Origin: RGIG4097 sp937885645
Lineage (GTDB): Bacteria; Bacillota; Clostridia; Christensenellales; CAG-917
NCBI GenBank assembly: GCA_937885645.1
Contig: CALABJ010000020.1
Location: 34,745 to 98,744, forward strand
Length of the DNA: 64,000 nt
Direction: 5' to 3'
The translations under genes were made by a program, and so were the position numbers. The stretch's first letter is position 1; the number at the start of each line of letters is the position of its first letter. The notes under the pieces are model-generated. The model made no database searches. It worked only from the letters and a program-made list of their open reading frames with translations, and was not told where the DNA came from. Of this stretch, positions 1-8,699 are shown one piece after another.

Positions 1-113
1 AAGTTGGCAAGGAGTTCAACGTCACTCGTGAGCGTATCCGCCAAATCGAAGCAAAGGCACTGAGAAAACTCCGTCACCCCAACCGTCTTAAGAAGTTGAA
101 GGATTTTGACTGA
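1..113 (+). CDS. rpoD: RNA polymerase primary sigma factor, C-terminal fragment
   Basis: Only the last 36 codons are inside the window. They read VGKEFNVTRERIRQIEAKAL and on to a C-terminus of KLKDFD. This is the helix-turn-helix of region 4.2 of the housekeeping sigma factor, which recognises the -35 element of promoters. The match to sigma-70/SigA region 4.2 is close to textbook. The stop codon overlaps the next start (TGATG), so it is translationally coupled to trmK, a common Firmicutes arrangement. Many good TTGACA-17-TATAAT-like promoters in the window are consistent with such a factor. The gene is cut only by the window edge, not broken. Confidence 0.95.
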   Translation, partial: VGKEFNVTRERIRQIEAKALRKLRHPNRLKKLKDFD

Positions 114-781
114 TGCCTATACGCATAGATGAAAGACTGACTGCAATCGCCAACCTCATACAAGGAGGAGCGGTTGCGGACATAGGTTGTGACCACGGAA
201 AACTGGGATATTATTTGGTGTCAACGGACAGAGCCGACAAGGTGATTGCCACAGACATTTCAGCCCCCAGTTTACGAAAGGCAAGCGAGCTTGCTTTTGA
301 CAACGGAGTCACAGAAATCATGGAAACCCGTCTTGGAGACGGGCTTTCGCCTATAAAAAGCGAAGAAGTTGACACAGTTGTCATCGCCGGTCTTGGCGGT
401 GACGTCATTGCAGAAATTTTGAAATCCGCGCGGTTAGATGCCAAAAAATTCAAACATTTTGTGCTTTCACCCAACACCCACCCCGAAAAAGTCCGTCGTG
501 AACTTAAATTGATGAAACACACAATTGTCACAGACCTCTTGACCGAATGCGCCGGAAAGTATTATACTATTATTTCAACGGAGTTGAAAGTCGACTATAA
601 AGACGACCTTGATGACGATGAAATCTTGTACGGAAAGTTTTTTAGGACGGACAAAGTCTTTTTGAAACGCTCCCTTGAAGAAATCGCCACAATGAAAAAC
701 ATCCTTGAAACTCATCAATCAGCGGAACTTGAAGGCAAGATTGCTCGCCTTGAAGAAGTCCTCAAAAAGGTGGAAAAATGA
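113..781 (+). CDS. trmK: tRNA (adenine(22)-N1)-methyltransferase TrmK
   Basis: 222 aa, the normal TrmK length. The SAM-binding motif I reads VADIGCDHGKLGYYL near residues 21-35, a later acidic strand reads VDTVVIAGLGGD, and the family signature SPNTHPEKVRREL lies near 117. TrmK uses S-adenosylmethionine to methylate N1 of A22 in the D-loop region of tRNA in the cytoplasm. The start overlaps the rpoD stop and the stop overlaps the next start (ATGA), so the genes are coupled. The C-terminal 50 residues are predicted coiled coil, as in the family. Assignment rests on motifs plus the conserved rpoD-trmK-nif3 order. Confidence 0.93.
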   Translation: MPIRIDERLTAIANLIQGGAVADIGCDHGKLGYYLVSTDRADKVIATDISAPSLRKASELAFDNGVTEIMETRLGDGLSPIKSEEVDTVVIAGLGGDVIAEILKSARLDAKKFKHFVLSPNTHPEKVRRELKLMKHTIVTDLLTECAGKYYTIISTELKVDYKDDLDDDEILYGKFFRTDKVFLKRSLEEIATMKNILETHQSAELEGKIARLEEVLKKVEK

Positions 782-1542
782 AAATAAGTGAAGTCATTGA
801 AATCATCGAACAATATGCCCCTATTGAAATCGCAGACGACGGCGATAGAGTGAAAGTAGGTCTGCAACTTGGCAGCAGAAACCCCGAGTGCACCGGCGTT
901 GTCACCTGCCTTGACGCAACCCTTGACGTCATCAAACTGGCAGTTGAAAACGGTTGCAACATGGTTGTGTCACACCACCCCTTGATCTATTATCCCCTCC
1001 AAAAGGTGGATGCAGACGAGGTCCACGGTGAAGTGGTGGCTTATGCTCTTAAAAACGACGTCACAGTCTATTCCGCCCATACCAACTTTGACAAGTGTGA
1101 GATTGGAACAAACGCCTCTCTTGTCAAAATGTTTGGTGGCAAAACCATTGAAACCAACGGCTGTTGTTTCCTCTGTGAAATTGAGCCCACAACCGTCCGC
1201 GACTTTGCACTTAAAATTGCATCTGTCCTAAACGACAAGTCAGTGAAAGTGGCAGGAAACCCTGACAAACTTGTCAACAAGTTTGCAGTGTGCTCAGGTG
1301 GTGGCGGTGGCGCATATTCCTTCCTTGAATATGCCGAGAAAAATGCAGACGTCTACGTGTCTGGTGATATGCCTCATCACATCTATCTTGAAGCGGTCAA
1401 CAGAGATTTTGCTTGCATCGAGTTTTCACACTACGCAAGTGAAATTATGGCAGAAGACGTGTTCAAATCAATCCTTGAAAACAAAGTGAAAGTTATAAAA
1501 GCAAATCAACTCTGTCCTTTTAGGACTTTGGAGGAACTATGA
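778..1542 (+). CDS. Nif3-like dinuclear metal centre hexameric protein (YqfO/GTP cyclohydrolase 1 type 2 family)
   Basis: 254 aa, close to the short Nif3 form without the inserted PII-like domain found in B. subtilis YqfO. Metal-ligand motifs are visible: VSHHPLIYYPL near residue 62, AHTNFDKCEIGTN near 99, GDMPHHIYLEA near 196 and FSHYASEIMAE near 214. The His, Asp and Glu residues bind two metal ions inside a toroidal hexamer. The physiological role is unsettled: GTP cyclohydrolase activity was reported for one bacterial member, but most are annotated only by fold. It is sandwiched between trmK and the zinc-ribbon gene with 4-base overlaps on both sides, the usual rpoD-operon setting. Confidence 0.9.
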   Translation: MKISEVIEIIEQYAPIEIADDGDRVKVGLQLGSRNPECTGVVTCLDATLDVIKLAVENGCNMVVSHHPLIYYPLQKVDADEVHGEVVAYALKNDVTVYSAHTNFDKCEIGTNASLVKMFGGKTIETNGCCFLCEIEPTTVRDFALKIASVLNDKSVKVAGNPDKLVNKFAVCSGGGGGAYSFLEYAEKNADVYVSGDMPHHIYLEAVNRDFACIEFSHYASEIMAEDVFKSILENKVKVIKANQLCPFRTLEEL

Positions 1543-2246
1543 AATTCGATTCAATCCTTGAATACCAAAGAGTAGATATTGAACTCATCGCTCTTGAAAA
1601 CGAAGCAACCTCAAGCAAGGAGCTTGCAGGTCTTTACAGCGCAAAGAAAAATCTTGACAACGCAACAGCCACCATCGGCAAACTGTCCTCAGAAGCCGGT
1701 GAACTCATTGCAAATCATCAAAAAATTCAAGACAAACTCAGCGCATTGAAGGCAAAACTTGACGAGTTTGACGGCATCATTGAAGGTGTTGAAGACCTCT
1801 CTGAAGCAGACTACTATCTCAAACAAATCGAGGCACTTGCCAGCGAAATCGCTTCTCTTGAAAAGGAAGCATCAAAGGATATGAGCCGTATTGACGGCGT
1901 CAACAATGAATACAAAAAGACTTGGGAGGCAGGCATCAAGGCAAGCGAAGGCTACAAGCAAGCCAAAATCGCTTACGAGCAATATATGGCAAGCATGCAA
2001 CCCAAGGTTATGGAAATAAAGGCAAAACTGGACACTTTGAGGAAGGACGTCCCCGATGAACTTTTCAATTATTACAAATCTCATCGCGATCCCAAAAAGA
2101 TGCCCGTATTCGTAGAATACGACGCAAACAAGAACATTTGCGGAAGATGTCGTATGGAAGTGCCCGGCGACACCGCAGGCAAGTTGCGTGCAGGTGAAGG
2201 CGCAGAGTGCCCCAACTGCCGCAGAATCCTTTATATGCCCCAATAG
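1539..2246 (+). CDS. coiled-coil protein with C-terminal C4 zinc ribbon
   Basis: 235 aa. Residues 10-180 are almost entirely charged heptad-type helix, predicted as a long antiparallel coiled coil. The last 45 residues hold a zinc ribbon of the form CGRC...CPNC (ICGRCRMEVPGD ... AECPNCRRILYMP). This is the C4-type zinc ribbon family (zf-RING_7, related to chlamydial CT398) often found after nif3 genes in Firmicutes. Its function is not established; some members associate with sigma-54 or export components. An SD (GGAGGA) precedes the ATG, which overlaps the nif3 stop. No membrane segment is seen. Confidence 0.85.
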   Translation: MKFDSILEYQRVDIELIALENEATSSKELAGLYSAKKNLDNATATIGKLSSEAGELIANHQKIQDKLSALKAKLDEFDGIIEGVEDLSEADYYLKQIEALASEIASLEKEASKDMSRIDGVNNEYKKTWEAGIKASEGYKQAKIAYEQYMASMQPKVMEIKAKLDTLRKDVPDELFNYYKSHRDPKKMPVFVEYDANKNICGRCRMEVPGDTAGKLRAGEGAECPNCRRILYMPQ

Positions 2247-2255
2247 GAGGGAACT

Positions 2256-5200
2256 ATGAACTGCCACAACGACGTCAACATTTACAGTGTCAACACTCTG
2301 CCCAAACACGGGGCAGGTTTCCCCAAAGATGAAAACGGCGCTGAAAGAGTGGTTTGTCTCAATGGACAATGGAGATTCCGCTTTTTCAATTCAGTGCTCA
2401 TCCTTGACCGTCATCCCAGCACTTGGGACGAAATCGAAGTGCCTTCCAACTGGCAACTGAAAGGATATGGCAAGCCTATCTACACCAACGTAAGATACCC
2501 TTATCCTATCCACACAGGCCTTGGCAAACCCCATATCGACGACAAAGAAAACTCTTGCGCCGTTTACGAGAGAGATTTTGACGTTGACACCCTTGACAGC
2601 CTTGTCAAAATCAACTTTGCCGCCAACAGCGGTGCGGAACTCTATATCAACGACAAGTTTGTTGGATACAGCGAAAGCAGTTTTGACTATCAAGAATACG
2701 ACATCACCGACTTTGTCACAGCAGGCAAAAACGTGGTGAAGATTGTGGTGTATCGCTATACAACAGGCAGTTATCTTGAAGACCAAGATATGTGGCGAAT
2801 TTCAGGCTTGTTCCGTGACGTAAATCTCATTTTCGAGCCTTATTGCCACGTTGCAGACGTCTATGCAAAGGCAGATTTCAATGCTGATTTCACCGAAGCA
2901 ACCTTTGACTGCACTGTAGATATCGCTTGCGACAAGGACGACTATGGTGACGGAGACGTCATCGTTGACCTTGTTGACAAAGAGGGCAACGTTGTTTTCA
3001 ATGACTCATTTAGAGTCCTTGAATTTGACGAAGGCGATCACTTTACAATGAACTTCAAGGGCAAAATCGCAAACCCCAATTTGTGGAGCAGTGAAAATCC
3101 CTATCTCTATAACCTCCGCGTCCGCCTCAATGAAAACAGACACTCAGGTGTCAAAGAAGTTGACAGACGTGAAATCAACTTCGGTTTTAGAAAGATTGAA
3201 GTTGTGCCCAAGACCGCAGAAAGAGACACAACAATCCTTTTGAACGGGGAAGTGCTGAAAATCCGTGGTGTCAACCGTCACGAATTCCACCCCGAATACG
3301 GTCACGCAGTTCCTAAGGAACTGACTGAAAAGGACATCATCCTTTGCAGAAACAACAACATCAACAGCATCCGCACCTCACACTATCCCAACAGCCGTCA
3401 TTTCTATGACCTTTGCGACCGCTACGGCATTATGGTCATGTGTGAAAACAACCTTGAAACTCACGGCCTTGCTTCAAGAGTGCCTCGCTCAAATCCTATT
3501 TGGGTGAAGCAAACAAGTTGGCGTATGGAAAATATGGTGCGTACATATCGCAACCACCCCTCAATTTTGTTCTGGTCACTGGGCAACGAATCAGGGGACG
3601 GCGGAAAGTCATTTGTTGAAATGAAAAAGACCGCAGTTGCTCTTGACAACACTCGTCCTGTCCACTATGAAAGCGACGGCTATCTGAAAGTGTCAGACAT
3701 TATGAGTGAAATGTACACCCCCGAAACACAAATGGAAGAGATTGGCAAAAACAGACTGCATATGCACTCCCGTGCATTGTGGGCACCTTTAGGCCACTAC
3801 CTCACTCCCAAAATGTATCGTGACAAGCCCTTTATTCAATGCGAATATTCCCACGCAATGGGCAACTCACTGGGCAACTTTGCAGACTACTGGAAGCACT
3901 TCAAAAAGTATGACAGACTTTGCGGTGGCTACATTTGGGACTTTGCAGACCAAACAATCAAGCGTATGCACGCAGACGGCACAGTTGAATGGACTTACGG
4001 TGGTGACTGGGATGACAAGCCCAACGACGGCAACTTTGCTTTCAATGGTATCGTCCGTGGTGACCGCTCACCCAACCCTGCATTGTACGAAGTGAAAAAG
4101 GTGTATCAACAAGTGGACTTCACCCTTGTTGACGGCAAAGTGCAAGTGAAAAACGACTATTGCTACACCGACCTCAAAGACCATTTCTCACTTAGAATGA
4201 CCCTCACCGTCAATGGCGAAGAAAAGGGCAGTGTTGACCTCGCTATGCCCTCAGTTGCACCTCACGGCACAGCCCTTGTGGATATCCCCTTTGACGTGAC
4301 TGAAAGTGACACACACCTTACCGTCCAAGCAATTCAACTGAATGATGACAGAGGCATAAAGGCAGGCCACGTTGTTGCAGAAGAGCAACTGGAACTGAGC
4401 CCCTTCGAGCCTCAACAATTTAGAGTGGCAGAAGGCAAGGCAGTCAGTGATGACGGCAAGCATCTCGTCCTTGATGCAGGCAACGTCGTTGCAACTGTTG
4501 ACAAGGAGTCAGGATATATCGTAAGTGTCAAAAAAGCAGGTTTAGAACTTCTTTCTGCACCTGTAAAACCCAATTTCTGGCGTTCACCCACCGACAACGA
4601 CTTCGTGCCTCACATCGGTATGTTCCTCAAATTGTTCCTTGGTGTCTATTATTACAAGAGAGCAACCGCCGGCATCGTCAAGTCAAATATCCACATCCGC
4701 GACAAGAAGGTTATGATTGATTGGCACACCACACGTATGCCTATGCTCAAGACCGTTTACGAAGTGGGTGAGGACGGAATCAGAGTGTCAATGAAGTGCA
4801 AGGGTATGATGTTTGACCTTCCTAGATACGGCTTTGAAATGAAGGGTGCAGTGAAGGACGAAATCACCTTCTACGGCCGTGGCGCACATGAAAACTATTG
4901 TGATAGAAAGACTGGCGCATTCCTCGGCACACACACTGGCACAGTCAATGACTTTGAACACGACTATCTCTATCCTCAAGAAAACGGCAATCACTGCGAC
5001 GTGAGAAGACTGAACGTTGGCGGTGAAAATGGATTCAACTTTGAAGCACTGTCAAAGCCCTTTGAATTCAGTTGCCACAACTACTCCCTTGACGCTCTTG
5101 AAAGTGCAAAGCACCTCCACGAGTTGAAGAAGGAAAACGACGGAGTTTGGATCTACATAGACGGACAACAACGTGGTGTTGGCGGTGACGTCCCCGCACT

Positions 5201-5270
5201 TGCCTGCACGAAGCGCAGATATAAGTTGTTGCCTTTGAAAACCTATGAATTTGAATTCATCATCAAATAA
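2256..5270 (+). CDS. lacZ: beta-galactosidase, glycoside hydrolase family 2 (LacZ type)
   Basis: 1004 aa, the full LacZ length. It has the GH2 sugar-binding jelly roll (about 30-210), Ig-like domain (about 210-320), TIM barrel (about 320-610) and C-terminal small-chain domain (about 730-1004). The barrel shows GVNRHEFHPEYGHAV, the acid/base Glu in WSLGNESGDG (about residue 445) and the nucleophile Glu in CEYSHAMGNSLGNF (about 530). It hydrolyses terminal beta-galactosides such as lactose. No signal peptide is present, so it is cytoplasmic. SD AGGAGGG sits before the ATG, only 9 bases after the zinc-ribbon gene. A catabolic enzyme inside a sigma-factor/tRNA-modification run is odd and suggests insertion at that spot. 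Confidence 0.96.
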   Translation: MNCHNDVNIYSVNTLPKHGAGFPKDENGAERVVCLNGQWRFRFFNSVLILDRHPSTWDEIEVPSNWQLKGYGKPIYTNVRYPYPIHTGLGKPHIDDKENSCAVYERDFDVDTLDSLVKINFAANSGAELYINDKFVGYSESSFDYQEYDITDFVTAGKNVVKIVVYRYTTGSYLEDQDMWRISGLFRDVNLIFEPYCHVADVYAKADFNADFTEATFDCTVDIACDKDDYGDGDVIVDLVDKEGNVVFNDSFRVLEFDEGDHFTMNFKGKIANPNLWSSENPYLYNLRVRLNENRHSGVKEVDRREINFGFRKIEVVPKTAERDTTILLNGEVLKIRGVNRHEFHPEYGHAVPKELTEKDIILCRNNNINSIRTSHYPNSRHFYDLCDRYGIMVMCENNLETHGLASRVPRSNPIWVKQTSWRMENMVRTYRNHPSILFWSLGNESGDGGKSFVEMKKTAVALDNTRPVHYESDGYLKVSDIMSEMYTPETQMEEIGKNRLHMHSRALWAPLGHYLTPKMYRDKPFIQCEYSHAMGNSLGNFADYWKHFKKYDRLCGGYIWDFADQTIKRMHADGTVEWTYGGDWDDKPNDGNFAFNGIVRGDRSPNPALYEVKKVYQQVDFTLVDGKVQVKNDYCYTDLKDHFSLRMTLTVNGEEKGSVDLAMPSVAPHGTALVDIPFDVTESDTHLTVQAIQLNDDRGIKAGHVVAEEQLELSPFEPQQFRVAEGKAVSDDGKHLVLDAGNVVATVDKESGYIVSVKKAGLELLSAPVKPNFWRSPTDNDFVPHIGMFLKLFLGVYYYKRATAGIVKSNIHIRDKKVMIDWHTTRMPMLKTVYEVGEDGIRVSMKCKGMMFDLPRYGFEMKGAVKDEITFYGRGAHENYCDRKTGAFLGTHTGTVNDFEHDYLYPQENGNHCDVRRLNVGGENGFNFEALSKPFEFSCHNYSLDALESAKHLHELKKENDGVWIYIDGQQRGVGGDVPALACTKRRYKLLPLKTYEFEFIIK

Positions 5271-5320
5271 TAAGAATCAATAAAGTACGGCCGTTGTAAG
5301 GCCGACTGCAAGGAGTATAT

Positions 5321-7261
5321 ATGAATATTGAACTTAAAGACGGAAGCAAACTTGTGATTGACGGACCTAAGTCCGCTTACGAAATCGCAAAGCAAATCGG
5401 TGAAAGACTGGCAAAAGTGGCACTTGTATGCAAAATTGACGGTGTTCTCACCTCTATGAGAGAAGTCATTGACCACGACTGCAAATTTGAAGTTCTCACT
5501 TGGAACGATGACGAAGCAAAGGCAGTATACCGCCACACCGCTTCACATATCCTCGCACAAGCAGTGAGAAATGTCTATCCCACAGTCCAACTGGCAATTG
5601 GCCCTTCAATTGAAAACGGATTCTACTACGACTTTGATTTCAAGACACCTATCACACAAGGTGACTTTGAAAAAATCGAAGCAGAGATGAAGGCAATCAT
5701 CAAGGCAGATATGCCCATTGAAAGAAAGGTTGTTTCACGTAAGGAAGCAGAATCAATGCTGAAAAAGATGAAACAAACCTACAAGATTGAACTTTTGGCA
5801 GATATCCCCGAAGGAGAAGAAATCTCATTCTACACACAAGGTGACTTCATCGACCTTTGCGCAGGCCCTCACCTCAGTAGCACAGGAAAGGTCAAGGAAT
5901 TCAAGTTGACCTCACTGACCGGTGCATATTGGCGCGGAAATGAAAAGAACAAGATGCTCACCCGTATCTACGGCACAGCATTTGACAAAAAAGCAGAACT
6001 TGAAGAATATCTCAAGAAACTTGAAGAAGCAAAGATGCGTGACCACAACCGTCTTGGCAGAGACCTCGGCTTCTTTATGACAGACGAAAACGTTGGTCAA
6101 GGACTTCCTCTCATTATGCCCAAGGGCGCAAGAATCATCCAACTTATGCAACGCTTTGTTGAAGATGAAGAACAAAAGAGAGGCTATCTCCTCACCAAGA
6201 CACCTATCATGACCAAGAACAATCTGTTCATCACCTCAGGTCACTGGGATCACTACAAGGACAAGATGTTCTACATCGGTGAAGAAGGTGTTGATGATGA
6301 AATCCTCGCACTTCGTCCTATGACTTGCCCTCTGCAATTCACAATCTACAAAAACGGCTTGAAGTCATATCGTGACCTCCCCGTGAGGTATGCCGAAACC
6401 GCAACCCTTTTCCGTAAGGAAGCCAGCGGTGAAATGCACGGTCTCACCCGTGTCAGACAATTTACACTTTCTGACGGTCACATCGTCTGCACACCCGACC
6501 AACTTGAACAAGAGTTTGAAACAGCCCTTGACCTCATCAAATATCTTATTGACGTCCTCGGCCTCAACAACGACGTCAGCTATCGTTTCTCACGTTGGGA
6601 TCCTCAAGACGCAGACAAGTACGTTGGCACAGCAGACGACTGGAACAAGGTTGAGTCAACAATGGAACAAATCCTCCACAACCTTGACGTTGAATATGAA
6701 ACAGGTTGGGGTGAAGCCGCTTTCTACGGCCCTAAACTTGACGTCCAAGCAAAGAACGTCCACGGCAAGGAAGACACAATGTTCACAGTGCAAATCGACT
6801 TTGCTCTTGCAGAGAGATTTGATATGATCTACATTGATGAAAACGGTGAAAAGCAACGCCCCCTCATCGTCCACAGAAGCTCAATCGGTTGCTATGAGCG
6901 CACCTTTGCACTCCTCATTGAAAAGTACAACGGAGCATTCCCCTTGTGGCTTTCAGCAGAGCAAGTCCGCGTGTTGTCCTTGACAGACCGCACCATCGAC
7001 AATGCTCTTGAAGTGAAGAAGGCACTTATGAATGCTGGCATCAGAGCAGAAGCAGACGTGAGAAGTGAAAAACTTGGCAAGAAGATCCGCGAAGCACAAC
7101 TTGAAAAAGTCAACTACATCCTCATCATTGGCGACAAGGAAGCAGAGCAAGGTCTCGTGGCAGTCCGTCACAGATCAGAAGGTGATCTGGGCACAATGAC
7201 CCTTGATGAATTCAAGTCAAAGGTCCTTCTCGAAACCGCAGAAAAGCGTCTTGACAAATAA
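5321..7261 (+). CDS. thrS: threonyl-tRNA synthetase
   Basis: 646 aa, full length. Domains in order: N-terminal TGS domain (1-60), editing/N2 domain with HTASHILAQAV near 72, class II catalytic core with RPMTCPLQFTIY (zinc-ligand Cys near 337), TSGHWDHY and RSSIGCYERTFALLIE, then the anticodon-binding domain from about 545. It charges tRNA-Thr with threonine in the cytoplasm. An SD AAGGAG lies 8 bases before ATG. The 50-base gap to lacZ is too short for a T-box leader, which is unusual for a Firmicutes thrS; regulation must come from the upstream promoter or elsewhere. An intrinsic terminator follows. Confidence 0.97.
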   Translation: MNIELKDGSKLVIDGPKSAYEIAKQIGERLAKVALVCKIDGVLTSMREVIDHDCKFEVLTWNDDEAKAVYRHTASHILAQAVRNVYPTVQLAIGPSIENGFYYDFDFKTPITQGDFEKIEAEMKAIIKADMPIERKVVSRKEAESMLKKMKQTYKIELLADIPEGEEISFYTQGDFIDLCAGPHLSSTGKVKEFKLTSLTGAYWRGNEKNKMLTRIYGTAFDKKAELEEYLKKLEEAKMRDHNRLGRDLGFFMTDENVGQGLPLIMPKGARIIQLMQRFVEDEEQKRGYLLTKTPIMTKNNLFITSGHWDHYKDKMFYIGEEGVDDEILALRPMTCPLQFTIYKNGLKSYRDLPVRYAETATLFRKEASGEMHGLTRVRQFTLSDGHIVCTPDQLEQEFETALDLIKYLIDVLGLNNDVSYRFSRWDPQDADKYVGTADDWNKVESTMEQILHNLDVEYETGWGEAAFYGPKLDVQAKNVHGKEDTMFTVQIDFALAERFDMIYIDENGEKQRPLIVHRSSIGCYERTFALLIEKYNGAFPLWLSAEQVRVLSLTDRTIDNALEVKKALMNAGIRAEADVRSEKLGKKIREAQLEKVNYILIIGDKEAEQGLVAVRHRSEGDLGTMTLDEFKSKVLLETAEKRLDK

Positions 7262-7280
7262 AATCAAGCATACAAAAAAA

Positions 7281-7307
7281 AGGCACTCGTTTGAGTGCCT
7301 TTTTTTA
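7281..7307. terminator. bidirectional intrinsic terminator between thrS and the MFS gene
   Basis: 8-bp stem AGGCACTC / GAGTGCCT with a 4-base loop, flanked by an A-run on the left and T7 on the right, so it can work for thrS (+) and the convergent MFS gene (-). Confidence 0.9.
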
Positions 7308-7340
7308 TTAATTAAAGTTTTATTTGTTTATTTTTACGCA

Positions 7341-8522
7341 TTAAACTGTGGTTTTTGTGTTTTGGGGCTTTGTAAGTCTATTAATAATTATAGTGAAGAT
7401 AACAAGCACGGCGATGAGCACTGCGGTGACAACGGGGAGCATTTCGTGACCCACGTGTTGTATGAGGAGACCGACTGAAGGGCTCAGTGCCAAGATGCCA
7501 AAACAGGCAGAGCACACTTGCACACCGATTGCTTTTTTGGACATATCGGCGGAGAATCTCTGTTTTGCTTCGTGCATATTGCAAGGGTAGAAGGGGGCAA
7601 AGCCAAGACCGATCATCACTATTGCCACAAAGGTTGCAGGGACGCTGTCCGTGATGAAGAAGAGTCCTGCACCTACAACTGCAATGCCGAGGCCGATGTA
7701 GATTGTAAGGCGGTTGCCAATCTTTGATGAGAAGAGGCCAAACACAACTCTGCCCACCATAATTGAGCCGTAATAGCAGGACACACAAGCACCGCCAAGG
7801 CTTGCAGAAAACATACGTTTTTCAATGAGCAAGGTGTTGAGCCAAGAGCCTACGATTTGTTCTACACCCGTGTACACAAAGTACAGCACTGCCATGACAC
7901 CGAGGGCAAGGATTGCCTTTTGTTTGTTTTGAGCAGTGGGCACCAACTCTATGTCGTGTTTGACGATAGGGGGCAGTTTCTTTTTCCAAAGGGGGAGAGA
8001 GGCAAACAGCACCACCGCAAACGCCAGTTGCACAATGGCAAGCACCAAAAAGCCTGTGCGCCAGTTGCCGTATTTGTTCATGACTTCGGTGATGATGAGA
8101 GGGCCGATAAACGCGCCCACACCCCACATTGCGTGGGTGACGTTCATCACACCAGAGGAGTAGTGGTCTGCCACAAAATCGTTGACGGACACGTCAACAC
8201 CGCCTCCTGCAACGCCGAGGAGTACGCCGATTGCCACGATGACGTAGAAGTTGTTGGCAAAATACACACCAAGTATGCCTGCACCGGTCATCATCGAGCA
8301 CACTGCAAGGATAAGTCCGGGGCCCACTTTTTTGCTTATTTTGGGCATGACGGCAGAAGACACCGCAGAGCAGGCCGTCACCACCATAGTGAATATGCCT
8401 GCCGAAGCAATGGGCATACCGAGGGCTTCTCTCATAAAAGGCCAAGCCGTCCCCCAAGCGCTGTCGGGGAGACCAAGAGTTATGTATGATATGAAAAGTA
8501 AAACTAGAAAAACTGTTGCCAT
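7341..8522 (-). CDS. major facilitator superfamily permease, sugar-type (FHS/FucP-like)
   Basis: 393 aa from the ATG at 8522, which has an AAAGGA Shine-Dalgarno 7 bases upstream; a longer frame to 8573 lacks such support. Twelve hydrophobic helices are readable, split 6+6 by a charged central loop near residues 190-205. The N-half contains PDSAWGTAWPFM after helix 1 and the C-half has YYGSIMVGRVVFG, resembling fucose/glucose-type proton symporters and drug-efflux relatives. The substrate cannot be read from sequence; neighbours (LacZ, a GPH symporter) make a sugar or sugar acid plausible. The gene faces away from the GPH symporter across about 175 bp. Confidence 0.8.
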   Translation of the reverse strand: MATVFLVLLFISYITLGLPDSAWGTAWPFMREALGMPIASAGIFTMVVTACSAVSSAVMPKISKKVGPGLILAVCSMMTGAGILGVYFANNFYVIVAIGVLLGVAGGGVDVSVNDFVADHYSSGVMNVTHAMWGVGAFIGPLIITEVMNKYGNWRTGFLVLAIVQLAFAVVLFASLPLWKKKLPPIVKHDIELVPTAQNKQKAILALGVMAVLYFVYTGVEQIVGSWLNTLLIEKRMFSASLGGACVSCYYGSIMVGRVVFGLFSSKIGNRLTIYIGLGIAVVGAGLFFITDSVPATFVAIVMIGLGFAPFYPCNMHEAKQRFSADMSKKAIGVQVCSACFGILALSPSVGLLIQHVGHEMLPVVTAVLIAVLVIFTIIINRLTKPQNTKTTV

Positions 8523-8611
8523 AACTTGTCCTTTTGCAACTGCAATTTTATAACCAAAACAAAAATAAGTCAAAGGGATTTAGGCTTAATATTGATATGC
8601 CCACCCGTACA

Positions 8612-8625
8612 CGCACCTACGTGCG
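8612..8625. repeat. GC-rich short inverted repeat upstream of the GPH symporter
   Basis: CGCAC-N4-GTGCG followed by an A8 run. Comparable GC palindromes recur at 35628-35637, 53412-53423 and 59542-59551. Could be an operator or a small hairpin. Confidence 0.4.
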
Positions 8626-8639
8626 CAAAAAAAATACTC

Positions 8640-8688
8640 TTGAAAGTGGGTTGTCAGTGTGCTAACATATATTTGACCAACTGGTCAA
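8640..8688 (+). promoter_or_regulatory. sigma-A promoter with TetR/RutR-type operator at the start site
   Basis: -35 TTGAAA (8640-8645), 17-bp spacer, -10 TAACAT (8663-8668), predicted start near 8675. A perfect palindrome TTGACCAACTGGTCAA occupies 8673-8688, exactly over the transcription start. It equals the published E. coli RutR consensus TTGACCANNTGGTCAA, a TetR-family site. Geometry predicts repression of the GPH symporter gene. The only TetR gene in the window is 47 kb away (55942-56523), so the cognate regulator is unknown. Confidence 0.75.
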
Positions 8689-8699
8689 GGGAGAAGATT

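Noticed and set aside
5271..5320. T-box leader before thrS
   Set aside because: Only 50 bases lie between lacZ and thrS, with no T-box sequence or terminator; a T-box needs about 200 bases.
7857..8489. 210-codon plus-strand frame rich in His and Cys
   Set aside because: Antisense to the MFS permease; His/Cys-rich composition is the usual shadow of Val/Ala/Thr codons. No SD.
8526..8699. 58-residue N-terminal extension of the GPH symporter
   Set aside because: It runs through the -35, -10 and the operator, and a strong SD precedes the ATG at 8700.
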